This document shows, in pieces, positions 8,257 through 16,440 of a stretch of 64,000 nucleotides of DNA. Under the pieces are notes generated by a model, which saw only the letters and a list, made by a program, of their open reading frames with translations, did not search any database and was not told the origin of the DNA. The translations under genes were made by a program, and so were the position numbers. This stretch comes from Paenibacillus rhizosphaerae (lineage in GTDB: Bacteria; Bacillota; Bacilli; Paenibacillales; Paenibacillaceae), in contig NZ_JACHXJ010000004.1 in the NCBI RefSeq assembly GCF_014192015.1, positions 62,001 to 126,000 of the forward strand. The letters are read 5' to 3'. Within the stretch, counting starts at the first letter, position 1; every line of letters begins with the position of its first letter.

Positions 8257-9435
8257 TTACAGCACATTCCGAAAAAACGTACGGATGTCCTTGATCATCA
8301 GATCCGGTGCATCGATCGCAGCAAAATGCGTGCCCCGCTCGAATTCGCTCCAATGTACGATGCGGTTACCCTGCTCGGCAAAGCGGCGGATCGCCACGTC
8401 GGATAACTGAAATACCGCGACACCTACAGGGGTCGGCGAAACGTCCTTCGGAGCCCAGACACCCGGGTCGTGGGCGCCCTCGTAATACATGCGCGTAGAG
8501 GAGTTAGCCGTTCCCGTCAGCCAGTACAGCATGAGGTTGGTGAGGAACGCATCGCGGTCCACGGCTTCGACCGTATCGCCAAAACCGTTAAACAATTCGC
8601 AGGTCCATGCCAGCAGCCCGGCCGGAGAGTCATGAAGCCCGTAAGCGAGTGTCTGCGGTCTGGTGGACTGAATCATGTTAAACCCGAATCTTTCCTTCAT
8701 AAAATGCCCCAATCGCCCGACGCGCACCTTCTCGGCATCGGTCAGCGACGCAAATACATCGTCTTCGATAGCCCCGAACGGCACAAAGCCCATGGTCGCC
8801 GCGTTCACATGCACCCCGATGACGCGGCCTGCGGCGATACGGCCGATTTCCGGCGCGATCATGGCGCCCATATCCCCGCCCTGCACGCCGTACTGTTCAT
8901 AGCCGAGGAGCGTCATAAGCGCATCCAGCGCTTGGGCTGCACGTGTCGGGCTCCAGCCCGCCTTGGTCGTCGGGCCCGACATGCCAAAGCCCGGCAGCGA
9001 AGGGATGATCAAGTGGAACGCGTCCGCGGCATCGCCGCCGTACGATGTCGGGTCGGTCAGAGGGCCGATCAGCTTCAGGAATTCCACAGGGGAGCTGGGC
9101 CAGCCGTGAATGAGCATGAGCGGCACCGCACCCGGCTCGGAGGAACGAATATGGAAGAAGTGGATGTTGGCGCCATCGATCGTCGTCGTGAATTGAGGAT
9201 AACTGTTGAGGCGCTGCTCCTGCTTGGCCCAGTCAAAGGAATGCTCCCAGTAAGCCGCCATGTTTTTGACAAAAGAGAGTGGTGCTCCATAGTTCCAGCC
9301 TGCGCCCGGAAGCTCATCCGGCCAGCGGGTCATGCTTAAGCGCTGCTTGAGTTCCTGAAGCTCTGCCTGCGTCGTCTCCAAGCGGAAGGGGCGGATCGTG
9401 CCTGGATTGGTTTGGCCACTAGCGAACATTTTCAT
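8257..9435 (-). CDS. epoxide hydrolase family protein (alpha/beta hydrolase with EHN domain)
   Basis: ATG 9435 follows GGAGGACG and is chosen over longer frames; 392 residues. The N-terminal EHN domain (about 14-120, with RWPDELPGAGWNYG) precedes an alpha/beta-hydrolase core. HGWPSS (110-115) forms the oxyanion region, GGDMG places the nucleophile at Asp188, and the catalytic His is probably His370 in GTHFAAIDAP. Enzymes of this family open epoxides by a covalent ester intermediate, as in microsomal epoxide hydrolase. A WYL-type regulator is transcribed divergently 142 bases away and is the likely controller. The natural substrate is unknown, and some family members act in secondary metabolism. 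Confidence 0.88.
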   Translation of the reverse strand: MKMFASGQTNPGTIRPFRLETTQAELQELKQRLSMTRWPDELPGAGWNYGAPLSFVKNMAAYWEHSFDWAKQEQRLNSYPQFTTTIDGANIHFFHIRSSEPGAVPLMLIHGWPSSPVEFLKLIGPLTDPTSYGGDAADAFHLIIPSLPGFGMSGPTTKAGWSPTRAAQALDALMTLLGYEQYGVQGGDMGAMIAPEIGRIAAGRVIGVHVNAATMGFVPFGAIEDDVFASLTDAEKVRVGRLGHFMKERFGFNMIQSTRPQTLAYGLHDSPAGLLAWTCELFNGFGDTVEAVDRDAFLTNLMLYWLTGTANSSTRMYYEGAHDPGVWAPKDVSPTPVGVAVFQLSDVAIRRFAEQGNRIVHWSEFERGTHFAAIDAPDLMIKDIRTFFRNVL

Positions 9436-9577
9436 TTTTAACGTCCTCCTTGGGGGTTCTGATGTCTTTATTGTAGGCGCCCCACCTTGACAACAGTATG
9501 TCAGCGAGAAATGCAGTGGATGTAAAAAGTTCCGTTTTTGTGAATCTTCCATTTCTTTGATAAAGGAGAGGGGTAGC

Positions 9578-10519
9578 TTGAAAGTAGAACGGCTGCTTGG
9601 CATTACCATGATTCTGCTGAGCCGGCGCAGGGTGAACGCCCAAACCCTGGCCGATAAGTATGAGGTGTCGCTGCGCACGATCTACCGCGATCTCGAGACG
9701 ATTAACGCCGCGGGCATTCCGATCGTGTCCTACGCGGGAACGGATGGCGGATATGAAATTATGGAAAAGTACCGGATCGAGCGGCAGATCGTCACCTTGG
9801 AAGATCTGAAATCGATCCTCGTCGCTTTAAAAGGCGTACAAGCTTCGCTGGATGACCGGGAAATGGACGATCTGCTGACCAAGATCAAGGCGCTCGTGGC
9901 CAAATCCGAGCAGGAGCAGATGGAGGAAGAGGGCGAAACGCTCATGTTTGATACCAATCTGTGGCACGGAGGGGGAATCAAGGATAAATCCGTCCTCGTT
10001 TCGCTGCGGCAGGCATCCAGGCACCGGTCGGTGGTATCCTTCCTCTACACCAATACGGAAGGCACAGCCGAGCAGCGTGAAGTCGAGCCTATCGGTCTGG
10101 CTTGGAAAGGGTATGCCTGGTATTTATATGCCTACTGCCGTACCCGTCAGGATTACCGGACGTTCCGGATTTCCCGACTGAGCGCCTTGAAGGTGCACTT
10201 GGAGCAATTCCCGCATCGCGGCGTGCTCATGGAAGAGCTGGATGCAAGGTGGGGGAACCAGGAGACCGGCCCGGCGATTTCTCTCCTTCTGCGTTTTAAG
10301 CCGCGGCTGAGAGTGCGGGTGGAAGAGGCTTTTGGCGTAGAGAACGTCGAGACGGATGCGGACGGATCACTGCTGGTCCGTGCCAGTTACCCGGATAACC
10401 ATTGGATGTACGGCATGCTGCTCGGCTACGGTCCGGATTTGCGGGTGCTTGAACCGGAGTATATAGCTGAGAGGATCCGGCATATGGCGGAGCAAACGGC
10501 GGGAAATTACAAGGATTAA
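9578..10519 (+). CDS. YafY/DeoR-type transcriptional regulator with WYL domain
   Basis: TTG 9578 is selected because GGAGAGGGG lies at 9564-9572; 313 residues. The N-terminal winged helix (LGITMILLSRRRVNAQTLAD, VSLRTIYRDLETINAAGIPI) is the HTH_11 type common in YafY proteins. The WYL domain spans about 130-210 with EPIGLAWKGYAWYLYAYC, and a WCX-like tail follows. WYL domains sense ligands, in some cases single-stranded nucleic acid. The gene is divergent from the epoxide hydrolase gene, which suggests local control, and it ends before the hsp20 promoter region. Confidence 0.9.
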   Translation: MKVERLLGITMILLSRRRVNAQTLADKYEVSLRTIYRDLETINAAGIPIVSYAGTDGGYEIMEKYRIERQIVTLEDLKSILVALKGVQASLDDREMDDLLTKIKALVAKSEQEQMEEEGETLMFDTNLWHGGGIKDKSVLVSLRQASRHRSVVSFLYTNTEGTAEQREVEPIGLAWKGYAWYLYAYCRTRQDYRTFRISRLSALKVHLEQFPHRGVLMEELDARWGNQETGPAISLLLRFKPRLRVRVEEAFGVENVETDADGSLLVRASYPDNHWMYGMLLGYGPDLRVLEPEYIAERIRHMAEQTAGNYKD

Positions 10520-10546
10520 TGCAGAAATTTACATACGATTGTATAA

Positions 10547-10564
10547 AGGTCAGAAAAGGTCAAA
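10547..10564 (+). promoter_or_regulatory. CtsR operator, distal copy
   Basis: AGGTCAGAAAAGGTCAAA fits the CtsR heptad repeat consensus RGTCAAA-NANA-RGTCAAA with one deviation. It lies about 130 bases upstream of the proximal copy, before the hsp20 gene. Confidence 0.75.
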
Positions 10565-10642
10565 ATAATAATTTTTACGATAAATTCACCATAAAACGAG
10601 TCAAAGCAGGCTATAATCGCGTGTAATCAGCTGTCATCGTTT

Positions 10643-10671
10643 TTGTCATTTTACATCCATAGGCATATAAT
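10643..10671 (+). promoter_or_regulatory. sigma-A promoter of hsp20
   Basis: TTGTCA at 10643-10648 and TATAAT at 10666-10671 are separated by 17 bases. The predicted start of transcription falls just before the proximal CtsR box, so bound CtsR would block initiation. Confidence 0.85.
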
Positions 10672-10680
10672 ATAGTCGTA

Positions 10681-10698
10681 AGGTCAAACAAGGTCAAA
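10681..10698 (+). promoter_or_regulatory. CtsR operator, proximal copy
   Basis: AGGTCAAACAAGGTCAAA is an exact match to the CtsR tandem heptad consensus with a four-base spacer. It overlaps the predicted start of transcription of hsp20, the classic position for CtsR repression in Bacillales. Confidence 0.9.
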
Positions 10699-10717
10699 TC
10701 GAAAGGGGAAATGAAGC

Positions 10718-11164
10718 ATGTTTGACTTGATTCCTTTTGGAAAACGCAGAGAAGATGCCTTTGGTCAATTGGTGAAATCCTTTAACGACGTGTTCAGCGA
10801 TGACTGGTTTACATCCTTCAAAGGATCGTTGACTTCCTTCAAAACCGATATCCGGGAAACGGGACAATCGTACTTGGTGGAGGCGGAGCTGCCCGGTTTT
10901 CAAAAAGAAGATATCGAGATCAGCTACGCTGAGCCTTACCTGACGATCAAAGCCGTTCGCAAGGAAGACAACAACGTGGACAACAGAGACGAACAAGTCG
11001 TCCGAAGAGAACGCCGCTATGGCGAATATACACGCAGCTTCTACGTTCCCGATATTGATGCAGACGGAATTAACGCGTCCCTGAAAGACGGCGTACTGAA
11101 CATGGAAATTCCAAAACAACCTAACCAACGCACCAAACGCATTCAAATTCGCGAAGACATCTAA
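10718..11164 (+). CDS. Hsp20/alpha-crystallin small heat shock protein
   Basis: Protein of 148 residues. After an N-terminal arm of about 40 residues comes an alpha-crystallin domain: DIRETGQSYLVEAELPGF, EDIEISY, YGEYTRSFYVPDIDADGINA and the closing LKDGVLNMEIPK hallmark (GVL motif). A C-terminal RTKRIQI stretch supplies the I-x-I-like anchor. Small Hsps form oligomers that hold unfolded proteins. Two CtsR boxes surround its promoter, so it belongs to the heat-induced class III regulon. It is monocistronic with its own terminator. Confidence 0.93.
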   Translation: MFDLIPFGKRREDAFGQLVKSFNDVFSDDWFTSFKGSLTSFKTDIRETGQSYLVEAELPGFQKEDIEISYAEPYLTIKAVRKEDNNVDNRDEQVVRRERRYGEYTRSFYVPDIDADGINASLKDGVLNMEIPKQPNQRTKRIQIREDI

Positions 11165-11183
11165 TCATATGTAAAAAGATATA

Positions 11184-11209
11184 AGCATCCCGGACGGGGT
11201 GCTTTTTGT
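11184..11209 (+). terminator. rho-independent terminator of hsp20
   Basis: Stem AGCATCCC / GGGGTGCT (one G-T pair) with loop GGAC, then TTTTT, 19 bases after the stop codon. Confidence 0.85.
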
Positions 11210-11301
11210 TTTTATAATGCCCGCGGCATGACCGCTGCAGAAGCTGTACAAGGTATTTCAGGCAGCCAAAAATTAATTTTGAGATTTTTTTCACAAACCC
11301 C

Positions 11302-11330
11302 TTGCAATGGTGAAAGGGAAAGTGTATGAT
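11302..11330 (+). promoter_or_regulatory. sigma-A promoter of the NADH oxidase gene
   Basis: TTGCAA at 11302-11307 and TATGAT at 11325-11330 with a 17-base spacer. The start of transcription is expected near 11337, giving a leader of about 180 bases that contains both redox-type palindromes. Confidence 0.75.
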
Positions 11331-11345
11331 TAAGCCATAAAGAGG

Positions 11346-11363
11346 TTGTGATATAAATCACAA
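11346..11363. promoter_or_regulatory. Rex/Fnr-like palindrome, site 1
   Basis: TTGTGATATAAATCACAA has perfect seven-base arms. It fits both the Rex consensus (TTGTGAA-N4-TTCACAA, one change per arm) and the Fnr/Crp consensus TGTGA-N6-TCACA exactly. It lies just after the predicted transcription start, a repressor position. Confidence 0.7.
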
Positions 11364-11408
11364 ATAGATCAAGACAGCTAAATCAACGGAAATTTTTTTT
11401 GAAGTATA

Positions 11409-11426
11409 TTGTGCATTATTTCACAA
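11409..11426. promoter_or_regulatory. Rex-like palindrome, site 2
   Basis: TTGTGCATTATTTCACAA matches the Rex operator with one mismatch in the left arm. It lies 63 bases after site 1, about six helical turns, in the leader of the NADH oxidase gene. Confidence 0.65.
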
Positions 11427-11519
11427 CTAGGCAGCATCCTCCATTCCGCTGCTTTTCCATTTAAGTTATCCGTACCGTTTAACAATCATCCATTTCATTC
11501 CCTTGAAGGAGGAATTACC

Positions 11520-12908
11520 ATGAAAGTCGCAGTCATTGGATGTACCCATGCCGGAACCGCCGCTGTGAAAAGCATGGCCGTTCAGCACCCGGAAGCCCAA
11601 ATTACGGTGTACGAACGCAACGATAACATTTCGTTCCTGTCGTGCGGCATCGCCCTTCACGTCGGAGGTGTCGTCAAGGACGCAGGCGGATTGTTCTACA
11701 GCAATCCGGAAGAGCTGGCCGGACTCGGCGCTGTGACTCGGATGCGGCATGAAGTGCTGGCCGTCGACACCAACGCCAAGACGATGAATGTCCGCAACCT
11801 GTTGACCGGCGAAGAATTTACCGACAGCTATGATAAGCTGGTGGTCACCACAGGCTCGTGGCCGGTTATTCCGAAGATGGAAGGCATCGATCTGGACAAT
11901 GTCCAGCTGTGCAAAAACTACGCCCACGCGCAGGAAATCATTGCCCGTGCCGCGGATGCAGAGCGCATCACCGTCATTGGCGCCGGTTATATCGGCATCG
12001 AGCTGGTCGAAGCGTTCCGGGAGCTGGGCAAGCAGGTCACCCTGATCGATAACATGGACCGCGTCATGGCCAAGTACCTTGACCGCGATCTGACAGACCT
12101 GGCCGAGCAGACGCTGAAGGACCGCGGCGTGCAGCTCGCCCTGGGCCGGACGGTGGAAGGCTTCCGCGGCAGTGAAGGCAAAGTGCGCGAGGTCGTCACC
12201 ACGGACGGCACGTTTGAAGCCGATATGGTTGTGCTCTGCATTGGCTTCCGTCCCGGCACGGATCTGCTGAAGGGCCAGGTCGACATGCTGCCGAACGGCG
12301 CGATCATCGTCGACGACTATATGCGCACCAGCAACCCCGATGTGCTGGCCGCTGGAGACAGCTGCGCCGTACGCTACAATCCGACGGGAACGGCGATGTA
12401 CATTCCGCTGGCCACCAATGCGGTGCGGATGGGTACGCTGGCCGGCATGAACCTGGTGCAGCCAACTGTGCGCTACCAGGGTACCCAGGGAACGTCGGCC
12501 ATCCGGCTGTTTGACTGGAACATCGCTTCGACGGGCATGACCGAGGCCGCTGCGCTTGCTGCAGGCTTGAATGTGAAAACTGTAACAATTCATGAGAACA
12601 ACCGTCCAGAGTTCATGCCGACCTACGATGACGTCATGCTGAAGCTGGTCTTTGAAGCGGCCGGCGGCCGGATCGTCGGAGCCCAGGTGATGTCGAGGGC
12701 GGAAATGACCCAAGCAGCTAATACGCTGTCGATATGCATCCAGAACCGGATGACGGTGCAGGAGCTGGCGTTTGTGGACTTCTTCTTCCAGCCGCATTAC
12801 AACAAGCCGTGGAACGTGCTGAATACGGCCGGACTGGCCGCCATGGAGGAAATGAAGAAGGAGCACACTGCTCCGGAAGCCGCGGTCCAAACGAAATTAG
12901 CCGTATAA
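11520..12908 (+). CDS. nox: NADH oxidase-type FAD-dependent oxidoreductase
   Basis: ATG 11520 follows GAAGGAGGAATTACC, an ideal ribosome binding site; 462 residues. It has the N-terminal FAD motif VIGCTHAGTAA (5-15), redox Cys42 in SFLSCGIAL as in water-forming NADH oxidases and CoA-disulfide reductases, a second nucleotide motif VIGAGYIGIEL, the AAGDSCAV flavin motif, and a C-terminal dimerisation domain. It probably oxidises NADH with O2 and forms water via a Cys-sulfenic acid. Rex/Fnr-like sites in the leader fit a role in balancing NADH. CoA-disulfide reductase activity remains an alternative. It is monocistronic. Confidence 0.88.
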   Translation: MKVAVIGCTHAGTAAVKSMAVQHPEAQITVYERNDNISFLSCGIALHVGGVVKDAGGLFYSNPEELAGLGAVTRMRHEVLAVDTNAKTMNVRNLLTGEEFTDSYDKLVVTTGSWPVIPKMEGIDLDNVQLCKNYAHAQEIIARAADAERITVIGAGYIGIELVEAFRELGKQVTLIDNMDRVMAKYLDRDLTDLAEQTLKDRGVQLALGRTVEGFRGSEGKVREVVTTDGTFEADMVVLCIGFRPGTDLLKGQVDMLPNGAIIVDDYMRTSNPDVLAAGDSCAVRYNPTGTAMYIPLATNAVRMGTLAGMNLVQPTVRYQGTQGTSAIRLFDWNIASTGMTEAAALAAGLNVKTVTIHENNRPEFMPTYDDVMLKLVFEAAGGRIVGAQVMSRAEMTQAANTLSICIQNRMTVQELAFVDFFFQPHYNKPWNVLNTAGLAAMEEMKKEHTAPEAAVQTKLAV

Positions 12909-13013
12909 TGTTATAACGAATCATTTCCTGATTAATTCCAACCACGAGGAATTCCATTCCGGCGGGAAGCGGGATTGCCAGCCTGCTTCTTGCCAACACC
13001 ATAACCATGCTTG

Positions 13014-13042
13014 ATTCCGGCCTGAAGGGGCCGGATTTTTTT
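13014..13042 (+). terminator. rho-independent terminator of nox
   Basis: Stem ATTCCGGCC / GGGCCGGAT with loop TGAAG, followed by eight T, about 105 bases after the stop codon. Confidence 0.85.
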
Positions 13043-13105
13043 TGCTTTTTCCGTTAGGCTGGAGCGGAATGTACTTCATTTTATAAAAAAACGTAGTGGG
13101 ATCTA

Positions 13106-13134
13106 TTGACAAATCGCCGCCAGCTGCATAATAT
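13106..13134 (+). promoter_or_regulatory. sigma-A promoter before the frameshifted NTF2-fold gene
   Basis: Consensus TTGACA at 13106-13111 and TAATAT at 13129-13134 with a 17-base spacer. The -10 overlaps an inverted repeat, so the promoter is probably repressed by a local or distant regulator. Confidence 0.8.
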
Positions 13135-13167
13135 CTTAATAAATCAAGATATTGTATAAATCAAGAT
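13130..13167. promoter_or_regulatory. inverted repeat over the -10 region, candidate operator
   Basis: Perfect eight-base arms AATATCTT and AAGATATT surround AATAAATC at 13130-13153. A third half-site AATCAAGATAAT follows at 13157-13168, giving two direct copies of AATCAAGATA 17 bases apart. The pattern resembles MarR/HxlR-type operators. No adjacent regulator gene is obvious. Confidence 0.55.
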
Positions 13168-13267
13168 AATTAATGGGTCTAGTTACTTGTCGTGAACCGT
13201 TTCAAGAATGACAAAGAAATCCGCATAACAGGCGGTAATGAATTCAAAGGAGAGGAAGGAATTGAAC

Positions 13268-13713
13268 ATGAATACCAATCAGGCACAGGACCGGAAAGAA
13301 ATTGAGCAGCTGTTTGAAAAGCTGAAATGGGCTTGGGGAAAAGGGGATGGCAAGGCTTACGGGCATGCTTTACCGAGCACGCGGACTATGTTACTTTTCA
13401 AGGCGAGCATCTGCAGGGAAGAAAGGCGATCGCCGATGTGCATCAGGAGCTGTGGAATGGAGTACTGAGAGGGTCGACGCTGAACGGGGAGATTGTGAAA
13501 ATCGATTTTATTACGCCGGAGCTGGCAATCTTTCACGGATGGGGCGCCGTCAAAATGAGATGGCAGAAGCAGGCGCCAAAGAAACGCGACTCCATCAACA
13601 CCAATGTGGTTGTAAAGCAAAACGGCGAATGGCGCATCGCCGCATTTCAGAACAGCCGGATTTCAGGACCCGGTCTGATGCAAAAAATATTCACGAAGAT
13701 GAGCTCCCGCTGA
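13268..13713 (+). pseudogene. SnoaL/DUF4440-like NTF2-fold protein, broken by a frameshift
   Basis: Translation starts at ATG 13268 after GGAGAGGAAGG and reads MNTNQAQDRKEIEQLFEKLK through GKGDGKAYG, then goes out of frame. Inserting one G in the GGG run at 13361-13363 restores ACFTEHADYVTFQGEHLQG and continues cleanly to the stop at 13713, giving about 148 residues. The joined protein has the NTF2-like pattern of SgcJ/EcaC or YybH proteins: an initial helix, YVTFQGEHLQGRKAIADVH, and a strand-rich end NTNVVVKQNGEWRIAAFQN. The deletion may be a true mutation or a sequencing error in a homopolymer. If intact, the enzyme or binding role would still be unknown. Confidence 0.75.
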
Positions 13714-13802
13714 GCTGTTCAGCAGCAGCAGCTTCGTTGAGACGGGTACAGGGGACAGTCTGATCGGCATCAGCTTGGGAGCGATTGAATCATAGAAAAG
13801 AA

Positions 13803-13858
13803 CCCCCTTTCGTTCTGCCGGCAATCGCTGCTGCTAACCTGAAAAAACGAAAGGGGGG
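13803..13858. other. long-armed inverted repeat in the intergenic region
   Basis: CCCCCTTTCGTT at 13803-13814 is perfectly complementary to AACGAAAGGGGG at 13846-13857, with a 31-base loop. There is no T tract after it in either direction. It sits between the frameshifted gene and the end of the MFS operon; it could stabilise or terminate either transcript. Confidence 0.5.
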
Positions 13859-13935
13859 AGCTATCGTGATCATCACCTCATTACCCAAATCCTGCGGTTC
13901 CTAAGGTCATATGGAATACCGGTTGAAAGTTTGTA

Positions 13936-15240
13936 TCAAGCCTTCTTTTTCCGCGACCAGACGACAACCGGAATCAGAAGCAGGGACAGGAATCCTCCGG
14001 CCAAAGAAAGTGTAGAGTAGCTGGATTGGGCCACAACCATGCCGGATAACGCTCCTCCCGATGCCCCGGCTAAGGCGATGAGGACATCCACCGCGCCTTG
14101 GGTTTTCGCGCGAGTAAGAGGTGTCGTTGCATCGACAATAGCAGCCGTTCCGCTGATCAGGCCGAAGTTCCAGCCCAGACCCAGAAGCGCGAGGGCAAGA
14201 ACGAGAAGGATCATCGAGTCCCCAGGCGCAAGCGCAGCCAGTAAGCCTGCCAACAGCAAAGTCACACCGGAGGCATAGGACATCAGGGTCCGCCCGTACT
14301 TATCGACAAGAATGCCGGTAATCAGGGAAGGCAGATACATTGCGGCCACATGGATGCCGATCACGATGCCGACCTGGCCCAGTCCATGTCCGTGATGCTT
14401 CATGTGGACCGGTGTCATGGTCATGATGGCCACCATCACGATTTGGGTCAGCACCATTACCGTCGTACCGACAATGATGCCCGGTTTATGAACGCCCGCT
14501 TCCTTTACGCGAGCGTTCTGCGCGCCATTCAGGCTTTCATCTGCCTGCTGTGCCTCCGCCATAGCCTTGGCCACGACCAGCGGGTCCGGCCGAAGGAAGA
14601 TGAGGAGGACAACGCCGGCTACAATAAATGCCGCAGCAGCGAGCATGAATGGACCGGAAAGCGCCGGGAACCCTATGGAAGTGGCAAAGCGCCCCGTCAT
14701 ATTGACCAGATTTGGTCCGGCCACCGCGCCGAATGTCGTAAAGACCATAGCGGCGCTAATCGCTTTGGCCCGCTGCGTTGGCAAGGCCAAATCTGTCCCG
14801 GCGTAACGAGCCTGCAAGTTTGTGGCCGTACCGGCCCCGTACAACAACAACGAAATAAAGAGAAGTGCGAGATTGCTTATAAGAGCTGCCACAACGACGC
14901 CTATCGCACCAAGACCGCCCGTAAGGAAGCCCGCAGCCAGCCCCGTCCGGCGGCCTAACCGTTGGGACAGACGGCCGACGATAAGAGCTGCCGCCGCTGA
15001 CCCTAACGTAATTAATGCGGAAGGAATCCCGGCATAGCTGTCGGATCCAAGCATGTCTTGGGCAAGCAGCGCTCCCACTGTAACCCCCGCAGCCAGGCCC
15101 GCCCCGCCAAAAATTTGCGAAATGATGACGATCAACATCGTCCTTTTATACAGCTGCCGCTGCCTCTCAGGCGAATCAACGTACTGCCTTAGAGGTGCAG
15201 GGAGGGGATTCACTCTTTCTACAACCGTGGTCTCTGACAT
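13936..15240 (-). CDS. MFS transporter
   Basis: Protein of 434 residues with 12 predicted membrane segments, the first at about 35-58. The MFS signature between helices 2 and 3 reads GRLSQRLGRRTG. The N-terminus carries a charged cytoplasmic tail of about 30 residues. ATG 15240 follows GGGAGG. It lies 54 bases downstream of a cysteine desulfurase gene on the same strand and belongs to that operon, so it may export or import a sulfur compound; this is inferred from context only. Distant resemblance to drug efflux MFS proteins is all the sequence shows. Confidence 0.85.
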   Translation of the reverse strand: MSETTVVERVNPLPAPLRQYVDSPERQRQLYKRTMLIVIISQIFGGAGLAAGVTVGALLAQDMLGSDSYAGIPSALITLGSAAAALIVGRLSQRLGRRTGLAAGFLTGGLGAIGVVVAALISNLALLFISLLLYGAGTATNLQARYAGTDLALPTQRAKAISAAMVFTTFGAVAGPNLVNMTGRFATSIGFPALSGPFMLAAAAFIVAGVVLLIFLRPDPLVVAKAMAEAQQADESLNGAQNARVKEAGVHKPGIIVGTTVMVLTQIVMVAIMTMTPVHMKHHGHGLGQVGIVIGIHVAAMYLPSLITGILVDKYGRTLMSYASGVTLLLAGLLAALAPGDSMILLVLALALLGLGWNFGLISGTAAIVDATTPLTRAKTQGAVDVLIALAGASGGALSGMVVAQSSYSTLSLAGGFLSLLLIPVVVWSRKKKA

Positions 15241-15294
15241 TTATTTTTCCTCCCTATATTAAACGAACCGATTGAAATATGATTGACAGCTCCC

Positions 15295-16440
15295 TCACTG
15301 CAGACGGTCCTGGAATAAAGCAATGACGGTCTCCACTTCTTCTGCGGTGGTGTAACGGCCCAGGCTGAACCGGATCGCTCCCAGTCCTTCGTAATCGCTA
15401 AGGCCCATAGCCCGCAGCACCGGAGAAAGGGTTGTGCTTCCGGAGTGGCAGGCGGACCCGGTGGAAGCGGCGATCTCGGGACAACGGCTCAAAATCTCCT
15501 GCCCGCTCAGCCCGAGGAAGCTTACGTTTAGCGTGTTGGGCAGATGGTTGTCGGGATCACCATTAAAGCGGACCCGGTTTCCAAAGGCAGCCTTGAGCCC
15601 CTCTTTTAATGCCTTGCGGAGGTTTCGGATTTCCCGGGAATCGGTCTTCTGCGCTGCCAGTGCTGCGGCTTTGCCTAATCCGACGATATAAGGCACATTT
15701 TCCGTTCCTGCCCTCCGTCCGGATTCATGGTCGGCTCCATGTACAAAAGGGGCAATAGCCGTGCCTTCACGCACGTAAAGTGCGCCGATGCCCTTGGGCG
15801 CGTACAGCTTATGGCCGGCGATGGATAACAAATCAACGCCTAAGACATCGACGTTCACTGGGATTTTGCCAAGAGACTGTGCAGCATCCGTATGCATCAG
15901 GATACCGTAGCGTTTGGCGATGCTGGTCGCCTCTTCAATAGGCTGAATCGTTCCGACCTCGCTGTTGGCGTGCATGACCGAAATGAGGATAGTATCCTCA
16001 CGGATGGCACGCTCAATATCCGCCGGTGACACTCTGCCCCAGTGATCGACGGGAACGTAGGTCACTTCAGCGCCGAGTGTTTCGAGGAAAGCACAGGGAT
16101 TGAGAATGGCCGGATGCTCGATGGTTGTCGTGATGATGTGGCGTCTGGGCTGGGTGGATGCAAAGTAAACCCCTTTTAAAGCGTGATTGTTGGCCTCGGT
16201 TCCGCCGCTGGTAAAAATCACTTCATTGGTGTTCGCCCCTATCGCTTCGGCAATCCGGCGTCTGGCTTGCTCGATCGTCTCTTGGAGTGAGGCTGACGCC
16301 CAATGCGACGAAGAAGGGTTGCCATAATGCTGCTCGAAAAACGGCAGCATTTCCTGGAGCACTTCCGGATCTAACGGGGTGCTGGCGTTATAGTCCAGAT
16401 AAATGCGTTTCGTTACCTCTGTGTTTGATATTCCCGCCAT
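15295..16440 (-). CDS. cysteine desulfurase (NifS/IscS family, class V aminotransferase fold)
   Basis: Protein of 381 residues. IYLDYNASTP (13-22) opens the fold, HTDAAQSLGK (183-192) binds PLP, SIAGHKLYAPKG places the Schiff-base Lys at 211, and the persulfide-forming Cys is Cys331 in STGSACHSGS. The enzyme takes sulfur from cysteine and passes it as a persulfide to acceptors, for Fe-S clusters or thio-modified RNA. Its start overlaps the end of the upstream ArsR-rhodanese gene by 28 bases, and rhodanese domains are natural persulfide acceptors, so the two probably work together. The short loop around Cys331 fits the NifS-like group. No IscU partner is adjacent. Confidence 0.92.
   Translation of the reverse strand: MAGISNTEVTKRIYLDYNASTPLDPEVLQEMLPFFEQHYGNPSSSHWASASLQETIEQARRRIAEAIGANTNEVIFTSGGTEANNHALKGVYFASTQPRRHIITTTIEHPAILNPCAFLETLGAEVTYVPVDHWGRVSPADIERAIREDTILISVMHANSEVGTIQPIEEATSIAKRYGILMHTDAAQSLGKIPVNVDVLGVDLLSIAGHKLYAPKGIGALYVREGTAIAPFVHGADHESGRRAGTENVPYIVGLGKAAALAAQKTDSREIRNLRKALKEGLKAAFGNRVRFNGDPDNHLPNTLNVSFLGLSGQEILSRCPEIAASTGSACHSGSTTLSPVLRAMGLSDYEGLGAIRFSLGRYTTAEEVETVIALFQDRLQ

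Noticed and set aside
8470..9339. A 289-codon plus-strand frame opposite the epoxide hydrolase
   Set aside because: Antisense shadow; the minus-strand frame has the complete alpha/beta hydrolase motifs.
11466..12890. A 474-codon minus-strand frame inside nox
   Set aside because: Antisense shadow of a clear FAD-dependent oxidoreductase with a perfect ribosome binding site.
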